Shown: piece after piece, positions 36,283-45,997 of the stretch
How positions within the stretch are numbered: the stretch's first letter is position 1
How the letters are laid out: every line of letters starts with the position of its first letter
Assembly (NCBI GenBank): GCA_001566295.1
Contig: KQ964271.1
Coordinates: 186,001 to 250,000, forward strand
Reading direction: 5' to 3'
Source of the DNA: Microdochium bolleyi
Taxonomy: Eukaryota > Ascomycota > Sordariomycetes > Xylariales > Microdochiaceae
Length of the DNA stretch: 64,000 bases
Position numbers and translations under genes: made by a program
The notes under the pieces: model-generated
What the model was told of the DNA's origin: nothing
The model's database searches: none
Seen by the model: only the letters and a program-made list of their open reading frames with translations

Positions 36283-39200
36283 GGTTGCGGAGAGGGCCGG
36301 GGAGAAAAGGACAGAGAATTAAGTAATTATTAGGTATTGTAAGTAGTCGACTTTGTCGAGCTCGCCGGACGGGACGCGGCGGCTTGGTGGAAAAGGTCAA
36401 GCGAATGTGGGAGTGGTTGGTGGTGAAGAGACGCCGTAACGAATCCCGCCTGGGAACGGGCGTAGACGTTTTTAAGTAAGGAGGGCGATGGGCTATCGGA
36501 CGATGTGCATATCGACAGGGGCAGACGCTCCAGAAGGTCGTGTTGTTGGCTTGGCAGGCGGCCGGCTCCAGAGCTCGGAGGTTCGCTACGGATTCGTGAA
36601 TGTGACACTGGCCGGTGATCTCTGCAGCCCGGCAGAGACATGGCAAGGATGCTGCAGTGCCCTGTTCGGGCAATACCTACCTTGGGACGGAGGACTCCGT
36701 GCGTGGAGCAAGAGGCAGGATGCTCCGACTTGACCATGGCAGGGCAGACCGTCTTTTGCCTGCAGTCAGATCTGAGCTGAGATCGGAGCACGCGAGTGAC
36801 TGCCACTGCAAATCTTAGAAGACGCTTACGATGGGGAGGGCGCAGTCACTGGCAGTCTCGTTGCGAGAGCCAATGGAACACACCCACCTCACAATGGCCC
36901 TGATGACTACCAGAGAATCCTCCAGCTGCCGCATCGCGACAGGATCAACGCGGGCCAAGGCAACAAGGTCCTGCGAAAGGAGATTGGGCCAAGCTGACAT
37001 GCCTCTTCCAGCATGGGACGGGTGTCATGGCCTCGCAGCAGATTGGCCCGCAGTCGAGATGAAGCCCCCGCCCGCAACATGGGCATGGGGTCATGGGAGC
37101 AGGGGGTTTTCGAGATTCAGGGCCGCCCTTTTTTTAGCCTCTGCGCCTCCCCCAGAGATTGACTGCGTAGCCTAACGTTGTTGCGTCGGTCCGTGAAGCT
37201 AATCTTGGGGCCCCGGCTCCGAGGGGATCTATCCATGAGCGTATCTTCGAGTGAATACGATTCAATACCATGATCTAGGAATGCCGTGGCTTGGCCCTTT
37301 TTGTTGCCCGTGGAGTTGAAGCAGGTGCTGCCTGCCGATGTTCTGGAAAGGTCATGGACGGGCGGCCCCTGGCCTGTTCGCAGTCCGGCGTCGCAGCAGA
37401 GTGGACAGCGCCCCTTGACGCAGCAGCGGCGGCAGTGTCTCGGACGCCTGCTGCGCTGCGTGCACTGGGCATCTCCAGCGAGCCCGTGACGGCGTGACCA
37501 ACAGACCTGCGCGCCCAGATCACAGGGACCTTGGTCGCCGGTGGCTAGCCTCGCTGCACACGAGAATTCTGGAATGCCCATCTGCTGGACAGCTGGCCGA
37601 GGCCTGGGAGTGAGCTGGCAGAGCTGACCGCCAAAGCCGTCGATCATGTAACCCCCGGGATGACCCCTGGTCCCCGACGCCACGTCTGCATCAGATATAC
37701 ATCCCCTCGTATCCGCTGTGCACCCAGGACTGCTGCTGCTGCTGTTGCCGCCACTTTGCTTCTGTCAGTGTCAGCCCAGCACACGATGGAATCGAGGCGG
37801 AGCTGCGTGCTGTGCAGTGCATATATATATGCACGCAGTCACTAGTTAGAGTGCATATCGTACCGGCCAAGGTCTGACAGGGCAACCTCGGGCAATGAGA
37901 CATCGGACGGAAATATGCCGACACTCCAGGGATGGGCAGTCGCCCGATTAGATGGCGGTGACGATGCATTGCTGCAGGTGCGATGATCCGACCGCGGCGC
38001 AACGTGTACCTCAATCATATATAGCAGCACACGACAACTGATGCATCCTCCCGAATGCAGCGCGAGCCGTTTGGGGTTTGGCGCACCCTTTCCGCTCTGA
38101 TCAAGGCACACCAAATCCCCAAGTGCAACATGGATCATCAGACGGCGATGCAGGATCACATAAAATCGCCCAGGCCAAGATCAATGCTGTTCGTCTGTCT
38201 CGACCGCGCCACAAGCTGCCGGGCCAGAATCGATGGCTCTGGGGAGCTCGGGTCGTTTGGGAACCAGACAGAGCAAAATGGTCGGCTGTGCCGCCCGCCT
38301 CGTCAACGAATGTAGTCGACGGACTTGTTGCCTCGACAGAAGTAAGGACAACAGATGATTCAGAAAAACAAAGCTTACCCACGGCTTGTCCCCGTGTGTC
38401 CGTGCCGGGATCGACGCGGATATACAGTTTCTTCGATGGCAAGGACGGCAAAGGAAAGCTACCGCCCGTCTGCAGTTGCCCAATGGCAAAGTTGTGGGAG
38501 GGATTGGCCGACACGCGATCAGTCAGTGCGTCCTCAATCGATGTTGACGCTTGTTTTCTGGCTACTGATTTGCTGGAGACAACTCGATTTGAGCGTATGG
38601 CAGAGTATAGGGTGATCGAAAAGGGCAAACCTGATGCTCATCAAGCCAAGACACAAGCAGGTCCTGATGAACTCGTGTATGTATAAGAGTACACGGCATT
38701 TTGTGGACTGCGAACTTTTTGAGAATTCTGATAAGAGGAAACTCGCTACTCTCAACAATAGTATTATGAACATTGATACCAAAAAAGAGGAAAAAATTAT
38801 TATTATTAATAGTACGCTGTACCGTCTAGTGGTTTAGCGAGCTTACGAATCTATCGTGTAATAAACCGAGAAGGAAAAAAGGAAAGGAAAAAAAAAATAC
38901 CATCTTTAGTATTTCGTCCCCAATAGGTTTGTCTCACTATTTTGATTCTTGTTTCATTGTCTTAGTCATGCAATTCGGTTATGACAGTCGCGTTTTTGAT
39001 GCTCAAGGATTTCTCAGTGTGAACCAGGTTTGGTTTGCATTTGTCTAGACGAACCAGAACTGCAGAAATGCATGACACCCGCTCGTCCGCTTGGCTTCCA
39101 CTTTCTCGTTGCTGCCCTTGCTGGGTCCACTGTAGTGTTATGATGTGGTGATCTGATCTTGACTTCCAATGACACAAACGCGAAAGTCAGTGACACGTCC

Positions 39201-39514
39201 CAACGTTTTGGCAAGTATAGAAGACGCAAACTTGTGGTTAGAGCACAATATATGGCCTAAATGAATGGTTGAAGTACTCCATACAACCCATAGTCTGTAA
39301 CTCATTGAAGGAAGCAAGCCCTCAGTCTCACGCAACATACGTGGCATAAGCTAAGACTTGGAAAAGGTCTTCTTCGAAGATTTCTTTTGGGCGAGTTATA
39401 CTATCCCAGAATGTTGAAATCTTTCGAGATTTAGGCTATCTAGCTGTTGAATTGGTAGGTGCTGAATGGCTCAATGAATCCGTCACACCTCACAACTCTT
39501 TTCCCTTTTCCCGT
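36283..39514. other. 3.2-kb intergenic region, no supported gene
   Basis: The left part is the tyrosinase promoter. Between 38.7 and 39.0 kb the sequence becomes A/T-rich with A-runs. Small simple repeats occur, namely a CTG tract near 37731-37743 and a TA run near 37819. Frames up to about 200 codons (for example 38078-38686) have no family signature and no splice support. Confidence 0.5.
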
Positions 39515-40431
39515 CTACGCCAGGAGCCCACCGTCGACGAGCTGTACCGTACCTGTGACATACGATGCATCGTCACTCAGCAGGAACGCAATCACCGTGC
39601 CCAGCTCCTCAGGCCGCCCCATCCGCGCGATGGGCGTCTTGGCGACGTCGTCGTGCACGAAGTCACCGCCACGGCTGAGGACCTGGTCCATCATCGGTGT
39701 GTCGATGTTGCCACTGGAGGGATCGGCCTAACGTTAGCGTTCCTTTAGCCACACAGAGAGACCGAGGCAACACAAAGAGAAATATCGAGAAAGGAGGCAT
39801 GATGTAAGACAAATGCAAAAAAGAGAAGGAGAGAAAAGACTCACGGCAGCACGGCATTGCACCGGATCCCCTCGGGCCCCATCTCCCTCGCGACCGTCTT
39901 CGTGAGCCCCAGCACGCCCGCCTTGGCCGCACAGTACGCGGCCGCCCCTATCCCGGCCCGGACCGCGACGTACGACGAGACATTGACGATACTTCCCCCC
40001 TCGCCGTGCTGCTGGATGGCCCGGAGCTGCTCCTGCACGCAGTACATGACGCCCGTGAGGTTCACCCGTATGATCTGGTCCCAGTCCGCGTGCTCGACAT
40101 TCGCGATTCGGCTGTCGTACGTCCCCGTCCGCCCCTGTGTGGCCGCGACGTTGGCCGCGCCGTCGAGCCGGCCGAAGCGGGACACGGTCTGGGCGATCCA
40201 GTCGCGCACTGAGGCCGGGTTCCCGACGTCGCAGACCACCGCGAGGATCTTGTTAGCCGCAGCCGCGGCGGGGAACTCGGAGGTGAGGGCGGCTTGGGCG
40301 GCGGCGATGGACGAGGGGGAGATGTCGGCGATGGAGACGCTGGCGCCGCGCGAGAGCAGGATACGCGCGGTGCCCAGGCCGATCCCGGAGGCGCCGCCTG
40401 AGATGGCGATTACTTTGTTGGTCAGGGACAT
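39515..40431 (-). CDS. Short-chain dehydrogenase/reductase (classical SDR)
   Basis: Inferred exons are 40431..39845 and 39713..39515, giving 261 aa. It is a classical SDR of the 3-oxoacyl-reductase-like type, an NAD(P)-dependent alcohol/ketone oxidoreductase of the cytosol. The cofactor loop is SGGASGIGLG at residues 11-20 (TGxxxGxG variant with Ser first). D36 after the second strand favours NAD over NADP. Catalytic residues are N124, S153, Y166 and K170 (YCAAK). The second exon supplies PGNIDTPMM and the C-terminal VTGTVQLVDGG. It is divergent from a Zn2Cys6 regulator, with four TCGGCCGA palindromes between them, so that regulator probably controls it. The substrate is unknown. Confidence 0.9.
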
Positions 40432-40901
40432 TGGGGAAGAGTGAGGGTGGCGGGTATAAGGCGACTTTGGTTTTGAAAATGTACCGCAGGAACAGGAAGT
40501 GATTAGTTAGTGCTTGTGATGTATCTCTAGTGAAGATGAGGAGGACAGAGAGAGACCTAGTGCAGGACGACGGCACCTTTTTGTATTTCTACGAACATTA
40601 ACATTGTCTTCTGGTGTGTCCCCGAGTGACGACAATGTGGTTGGTAGTCGGCCGATGGAGACTTTCGAGATTCGGTCGTGATCGATGGGGGCGTCGGCCG
40701 ACGTAACATCGAACTCAATCTTGCGTCGGCCGAAATAAGCGGGACCGCGCTGTCTGTGTACCCCGGATACTGAAGCTAATTGCTTTCCCTTGAGACTCTT
40801 TCGGCCGACGCCCTCCTTCCACTTCGACAGTCGGCGGAATCCTCGCTCCCACCGGCGCGACTCCCACACATTCTAGCAGACACAGAGCAACACTGCACAA
40901 G
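40432..40901. promoter_or_regulatory. Divergent SDR/TF promoter with four TCGGCCGA palindromes
   Basis: The 8-bp palindrome TCGGCCGA occurs at 40648-40655, 40694-40701, 40726-40733 and 40801-40808. Three copies share the extended form GCGTCGGCCGA when read on the proper strand. The core is an inverted pair of CGG triplets with no spacer (CGGCCG). Zn2Cys6 proteins bind CGG pairs, and such a gene begins at 40902. This is therefore the most likely operator set for that regulator, perhaps acting on both genes. Confidence 0.65.
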
Positions 40902-43519
40902 ATGCCAAAGACGCCCAAGACGCCAGCATCGAGCACGCGAAGGCGCGTCGTGACGTCATGCACCGAGTGCCATCGGAGGAAGCAAAAGGTGAGCACGGCA
41001 TAAGGCACACTCCTATGGCGTCGAGACCCGAGAGGATCAAGAAACGGGACCGAAGCACCGAGACTAATGCTGACCACATGGCTGCAGTGCGACCGAGGCC
41101 AGCCATGCAACTTCTGTGTCCGGCGCGAGGTCCCGGACAAGTGCTCATACAACCATCGCAGCCAGCAGAGGACAAGAGCTCAACCATACAACACGCCATC
41201 AGATGTCGGCGATACCGTCTTTGCTCGGGAACTCTCCCTTGTGTCTTCACCGCTGGTAGCGGCAACAGACTACGTTGACACCATCGGTTACGCCGCCGAC
41301 CGCGACGATGACGACGACGACAACAACACAGCAGCGACCGTAGCAGCCCCTCTTTCATCACAACCACGACTGCAACACCGCTCTGCTCCAGGTATCTCCG
41401 CGAGCACACAGCGGCGCCGCCCGCAGAGATATGCCCACCACATCCTCGACGGTGGCTCCCCTCAGTCCTTCTCGCACAAGTACCGCCTCATCCTGTCCGG
41501 GCTGCCCTCCCACACCGTCCTCGCAGATCTCATCCCGGTCTTCTTCACCGAGGTCAATGCCGCCGCGCAGATCCTGGAGCGGTGCTACTTCGACAAGGCG
41601 CTCGTCGAGTGGCTCACCCTCACCGCGACAAAGCCCAATGATGCGACCGATGAGCTCCCGCGGCATGTCGCGTATTTCCCCGCGCTGGTGTTCCAGGTCC
41701 TGGCCATGGCGGTGCACTTCCTGCCTGCAGACGGAGGCGAGGCGACAAGTATGCCATGGCCGGCTGAGTTCAGGGATCCGGCGTGCCGCACGGAGTCGGC
41801 ACAAAAGTACAGCAGTCTGGGCGAGGAGCTCATGACACTTCTGGGAAGGCAGGGGTCGACGACGTGTGGCGTCGAGCACGACATCCTGCGTGCGTACTGG
41901 CTCAAGACGACTGGGCGCGGGACAGCGGCGTGGCATAGTCTTGGGACTGCGATCCGGTAAGTTTGTGCTGGGTCCGGTGATGCCTCGAAATCAATGTCAC
42001 TTAGAAGCCTGCTCATATAGTTCAACCCTGCTGACCACGAGAAACGAACAGACAAGCGCAAGATCAATGTCTCCATCTCCGACGCCGGCCTCGGGCGGGC
42101 GAGCTGGTCAATGACTCTGAGCTCTGGTACGACGAGTACAGACGGCGTCTGTGGGCTACTTTGTTCATCTGGGACAGGTACGATGTGCTTCACAAGCCCG
42201 CCGCCATGAACATCCATCTTCCTCTCTATTTCCTCGGCCTATCTCTGCAGACTGATCGTGTCCACTAACACACACATATACAGCCACATGAGCCTTACCC
42301 TCAACCGCCCACGAGCTATCAACCCCAGCGACTGCAGCATCGAGTGTCCCATGGACTGCGACTTCCCCTCCTACCCGACTGCCACTCCTTTCCCCCCTCA
42401 GCCTAGACCCCAAGCCCAGGTGACGAGCGAGCACACTGGCCCTCCGTCTTCGGTAGCGGTCAAGCTCTTCTCCTACGACCTCGGCACGCTCATCCACAAG
42501 ATCTTCGCATCTGGCGCGCACCGGAGGCGAGACCACACCGAAAGCCTCGCGCAGCACGAGCGCGAGTTTCAGCTCCTTCTGGGGCACCTCCACCCATCCC
42601 TACGTCCGGTAGTGTCAGACGGTCCAGATGCCGCGCTTGACCACGTATACCCCGGACCAGGCAGAAGCGGCTATACATCACCATCGTCGCGAACTCGTTC
42701 CTCCTCTCGCTCTATCGCGACGGACGCGACGGGTCACACCATCCCGACGCGAGCAGCGGGCTGAGGAGGGCTGCAGTCGAGAGCGCGCTGGCGGTGCTCG
42801 AGGCGCAGGAGCAGATCTTGCAGTCGACGACGACGACGATGACGCCAACCACGGCCACGACCACAGACCACACCGGCGGCAGAAGCAGAGAAGACGGAGG
42901 CGGCGGCGGCGAGGGCTCCGCGGACGGCACTTGCGGTGCATACTACTACTCCATGTCGTGCTACACCATGGACGCGGCCATCTTCCTTGCGCACACGCTG
43001 AGCACCACCAGTAGTAGCATCAACGACGATACTCCGCGGCAGCTGGAGGCCCGAGTCAAGCAGGCACTGCGCCGATCGATCGGGGCACTGGAAACGCTGC
43101 GGGAGCGCAGCCCGCTCGCCGAGTGCGGTGTGCGGATCCTGTCTGCTTCTGTCAGGAGGCTTTCTGTGCCGGACACCGCGGATGCTATCACTGCAACTTG
43201 TACCGTCGGAGCCCGCGATGGAGGTCATACAGTCACCACGCCGGCACTTCCCCCTGTGATCCATTCGGGACAGCAGGATACAAGAACTCCGCGGTCACAG
43301 CAGCAGCAGCAACATCCGTCTCCATGGCCGGACGTGACACCAGTATACCCAAGCCCCTCGGACTCCGCGATGGCCATCACGCTAGGAAACCGCCTGCAAC
43401 AGGATGTGCTCGAGGAATTCCTACTCCATGACAGCCTGCCGGACGTGTTCTCCGTCGACTTTATCACGGACCCGTTTGGCGGCTTGGACGGCAGTGGTCT
43501 CGTGTTTGACCTGCCTTAG
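40902..43519 (+). CDS. Zn2Cys6 transcription factor with fungal-specific TF domain
   Basis: Inferred exons are 40902..40988, 41088..41956, 42052..42177, 42284..42608 and 42665..43519, giving 753 aa. The DNA-binding cluster spans the first intron: CTECHRRKQK is joined to CDRGQPCNFCVRREVPDKC. An acidic run (DRDDDDDDNN) follows near residue 95. The fungal-specific TF/MHR domain covers about residues 150-480, with LWYDEYRRRLWATLFIWDSHMSLTL and KRLYITIVANSFLLSLYR as clear family blocks. The C-terminus ends with an acidic/hydrophobic segment (DPFGGLDGSGLVFDLP) of activation-domain type. The last intron (42609..42664) was placed from frame and domain fit. It is divergent from the SDR gene and probably controls it. 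Confidence 0.87.
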
Positions 43520-43813
43520 TCTGTGCGTGCTAGCCGTTTGGCCGTCTTTTGTTTGCTTGGCGGACCTAATGATCGATTCTGGTCTCTATCCGGGTTCGGA
43601 TCGCTACAGCACAATCTCTTCCCCGCTGGCAGCACCATTGGCAGCTTCCACGGGGTCTGGTTACATAATACCTGCCCTTGGCCACAGCGGCTTCCGCGTT
43701 TTGGCTCCATCTTGTATGCCTACGAGGAAAGTACTCTCTACAGCAGAAGCCTGTTTCAAAAGTAACTCCCAGATCATGCCCTCGAGGCAGGTGGCTGCTG
43801 TATCTTGCCCAAG

Positions 43814-45634
43814 ATGCTCCCCAAGCCCATGGGGTGTCTTTCCTCACCACTACCACCGCGCCGAGCCCCGGAATTGTTGTCGACACAAACACGGAGGTGG
43901 TACGGTAGACTGCCGCCCCGTGTTGTGCGCGGCTGCTGGCGGCGGTGCAGCGCGCAGAACGTGGTGGACTCATCGTCGCCGTCATCGTCGCCGGCACCGA
44001 CGACAATATCTGGTGGGCATGCCGTCACTGTCATCGTCAACTCGCCGGGCCACGGGACACTGCGCCTGCATCTCGACCCGGCCCGTTACGGGCGCTGTTA
44101 CCGCTCTGTAGCATCTACCGTCCCATCTATTGGGAGGACGCCACCACGTGCCGGCACGGCCGCGAGCACGCGGCACGATCCTGGTCAGAGTTCCCGTTCC
44201 CGGGGGAAGGCTGCCGCCACCGACCCGTCCGGCCTTGCCAGTTCGCCACTTCCGGAGGTCTCGGCCAAGGCCCAGGACAGCAGCGAAGAGAAGGAGTCGG
44301 CAGCGGCAGTTGCGCCCGCCGAGCCGCGGCCAAAGTCGCAGTTCCATCCGTGCACAGACAAGTACGGCGCCGACGTCGGCTCGAAGCTCTGGCCGCCGCT
44401 GTCCGCGCGCGAGAGGAAGCGCGGCCGGCTGTACGTGTACCGCCAGCAGCAGGACCAGGGGTTCCAGGGCCGCGTCAAGATCGGCTTCACGTCCCAGCCC
44501 GTCGAGCAGCGGCTGCGGCGGTGGGCGCTCCGGTGCGGCGGCGACCCGGTGCTCGTGCACAGCACAGCGGAGATCCCGTGCGCCATGCGCGCCGAGGCGC
44601 TCGTGCACCAGGAGCTCGGCTGCGAGCGGCTGCTTGAGGTCGGGTGTCAGGGGTGCGGCCAGAACCATAAGGAGTGGTTCGCGGTCCGCGAGGACACGGC
44701 GGTCAAGGTGATCGACGGCTGGGCCCTGATCATGGACACGCTGTACGGCGGCGAGGATGGCAGGATGGATGCGGGATGGGCGGCGACCATTGCGGCGCTG
44801 CAGCGGGAAAGCCCTGGCGTCTTCGTCACCGCGGAGAAACTGCTGCGCCTCCATGCGCGGCGTACAGAGGACGAGACGGTGCGATGTGACGAGGGGGGCG
44901 ATCCCGGCCAGTTCTCAGAAGCGGTCGCCCTTGTGGAGGAGCCGAGGCCTCCTGTGCCAAAATCCCCGAAGTCCCCGAAGGAGCCAGGGCCGCCTGTGTC
45001 GGAGTCTCTCACCAGAATCATGCCCATGTTGAGTCGGGCAAAGCACAGTGATGACCTTCCGCCGGTATCCAAGACCCTATATGAACTTCACCAGGAGTCT
45101 TCGAACGAAGCTGGAACACGCGAGACGAAGCGATCACCGCTGACAGACGCCCAGCTCTTGCTGTCACCCCCAGACACAGCCCGCCTGGCGCCGACACTAC
45201 AGGCACAGCTCCCCTCTTCCGCTAAGTCGAGTAAAGACACTCCATCGCGTCCCGGCGGTACGGCGCAGCCTACGGAGACCGAAACGCCGGGAAGCAGCAC
45301 TCACGGCAATCGGAAGGAAGACGGGGCAGACACCAGACGATCGGCCCGCCACGGTGACACTGTCAAGCAGCGAAAGGTGGCCAACCTTAAAAGATCGAAG
45401 GCAGCATCCACCGGGGAGCAGGATGGCAGCGGTCAAGGGACAACGATGAGTCCACGCCGCAGCCGCCACCGGCGAGCCGCTGACGGTGGCGGGAGTGTGG
45501 AGGAGACTGGATCCCGCAGGTGGCGGCCGATGTGGGCGTACGTGGCTGGGATCGGGTCCGTCAGCGTCGTTCTGGGCCTCTACCTGCCTGCCCATCCTCG
45601 GGCTGCACGAAAGGGGCTGGTGGCCGAGAGGTAG
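43814..45634 (+). CDS. T5orf172/DUF1766 (GIY-YIG-like) protein with C-terminal membrane anchor
   Basis: A single exon encodes 606 aa from the first ATG of the frame. Residues about 203-297 match the T5orf172/DUF1766 (Mug113-like) domain: GRLYVYRQQQ, then GRVKIGFTSQPVEQRLRRW, then RAEALVHQEL and a final CQGCGQNHKEWF. The fold is related to GIY-YIG nucleases, but activity in fungal members is not established. The first 200 residues are low-complexity (Ser/Pro/Arg). The segment from about 300 to 570 is disordered and Pro/Ser-rich. A hydrophobic stretch, WAYVAGIGSVSVVLGLYL, lies near residues 574-591, just before a 15-residue basic tail, which suggests tail anchoring. The true start could be further downstream, since the N-terminal part shows no conserved domain. 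Confidence 0.75.
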   Translation: MLPKPMGCLSSPLPPRRAPELLSTQTRRWYGRLPPRVVRGCWRRCSAQNVVDSSSPSSSPAPTTISGGHAVTVIVNSPGHGTLRLHLDPARYGRCYRSVASTVPSIGRTPPRAGTAASTRHDPGQSSRSRGKAAATDPSGLASSPLPEVSAKAQDSSEEKESAAAVAPAEPRPKSQFHPCTDKYGADVGSKLWPPLSARERKRGRLYVYRQQQDQGFQGRVKIGFTSQPVEQRLRRWALRCGGDPVLVHSTAEIPCAMRAEALVHQELGCERLLEVGCQGCGQNHKEWFAVREDTAVKVIDGWALIMDTLYGGEDGRMDAGWAATIAALQRESPGVFVTAEKLLRLHARRTEDETVRCDEGGDPGQFSEAVALVEEPRPPVPKSPKSPKEPGPPVSESLTRIMPMLSRAKHSDDLPPVSKTLYELHQESSNEAGTRETKRSPLTDAQLLLSPPDTARLAPTLQAQLPSSAKSSKDTPSRPGGTAQPTETETPGSSTHGNRKEDGADTRRSARHGDTVKQRKVANLKRSKAASTGEQDGSGQGTTMSPRRSRHRRAADGGGSVEETGSRRWRPMWAYVAGIGSVSVVLGLYLPAHPRAARKGLVAER

Positions 45635-45997
45635 CAGCGTGGGGGAGGGGGAGGGGGGGGGGGGAAGCTGGGATGCAATTGCTCGGGCATCATGGCCTCG
45701 TGTGCCCTTTCCCCACAGACTTTTATAGAGAGAGCCGGACGTGCATGCGGATCCCCTGAAATGAGAAAAGTCATGATTTACACACAGAGTCTACTTAAGG
45801 GTATTTTGTCAACAGTCCAAAGACCAGGTCCCAATTTTTTGTCCCAAGATAACACCAGCCCTTTTGAAAAAAAAAAAAAACGCTTTCGCCGTGTCGTGCT
45901 GTGCCCGAATAACAAAACCCAAGATTATGCCATCACCTGTACCTAAGCCGTGACCCTGCCCTATTTCCAGCCCCAGTTTCTCAAACTCGCATTGTCA
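45635..45997. other. Convergent 3' intergenic with G-tract
   Basis: This lies between the 3' ends of the T5orf172 gene and the Zn2Cys6 gene. It contains the G-tract at 45641-45664 and a run of A residues near 45868-45881. No gene is seen. Confidence 0.55.
45641..45664. repeat. G-tract (possible G-quadruplex former)
   Basis: Twenty-two G in 24 nt, interrupted only by single A residues at 45646 and 45652, starting 7 nt after the stop codon of the T5orf172 gene on its sense strand. RNA or DNA quadruplex formation is possible in principle. Confidence 0.8.

Noticed and set aside
38078..38686. Plus-strand open frame of about 200 codons in the 3.2-kb gap
   Set aside because: No domain, no signal or membrane segment, no paired splice sites and a composition like random frame; overlapping frames on the other strand are equally long.
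42640..42660. Very short intron starting GTATAC in the 40902 TF gene
   Set aside because: It would be only about 16-20 nt. A 56-nt intron at 42609..42664 restores the conserved KRLYITIVANSFLL block.
39515..43519. Secondary-metabolite cluster around the SDR and TF
   Set aside because: No polyketide synthase, peptide synthetase, terpene cyclase or other backbone enzyme is in the window.
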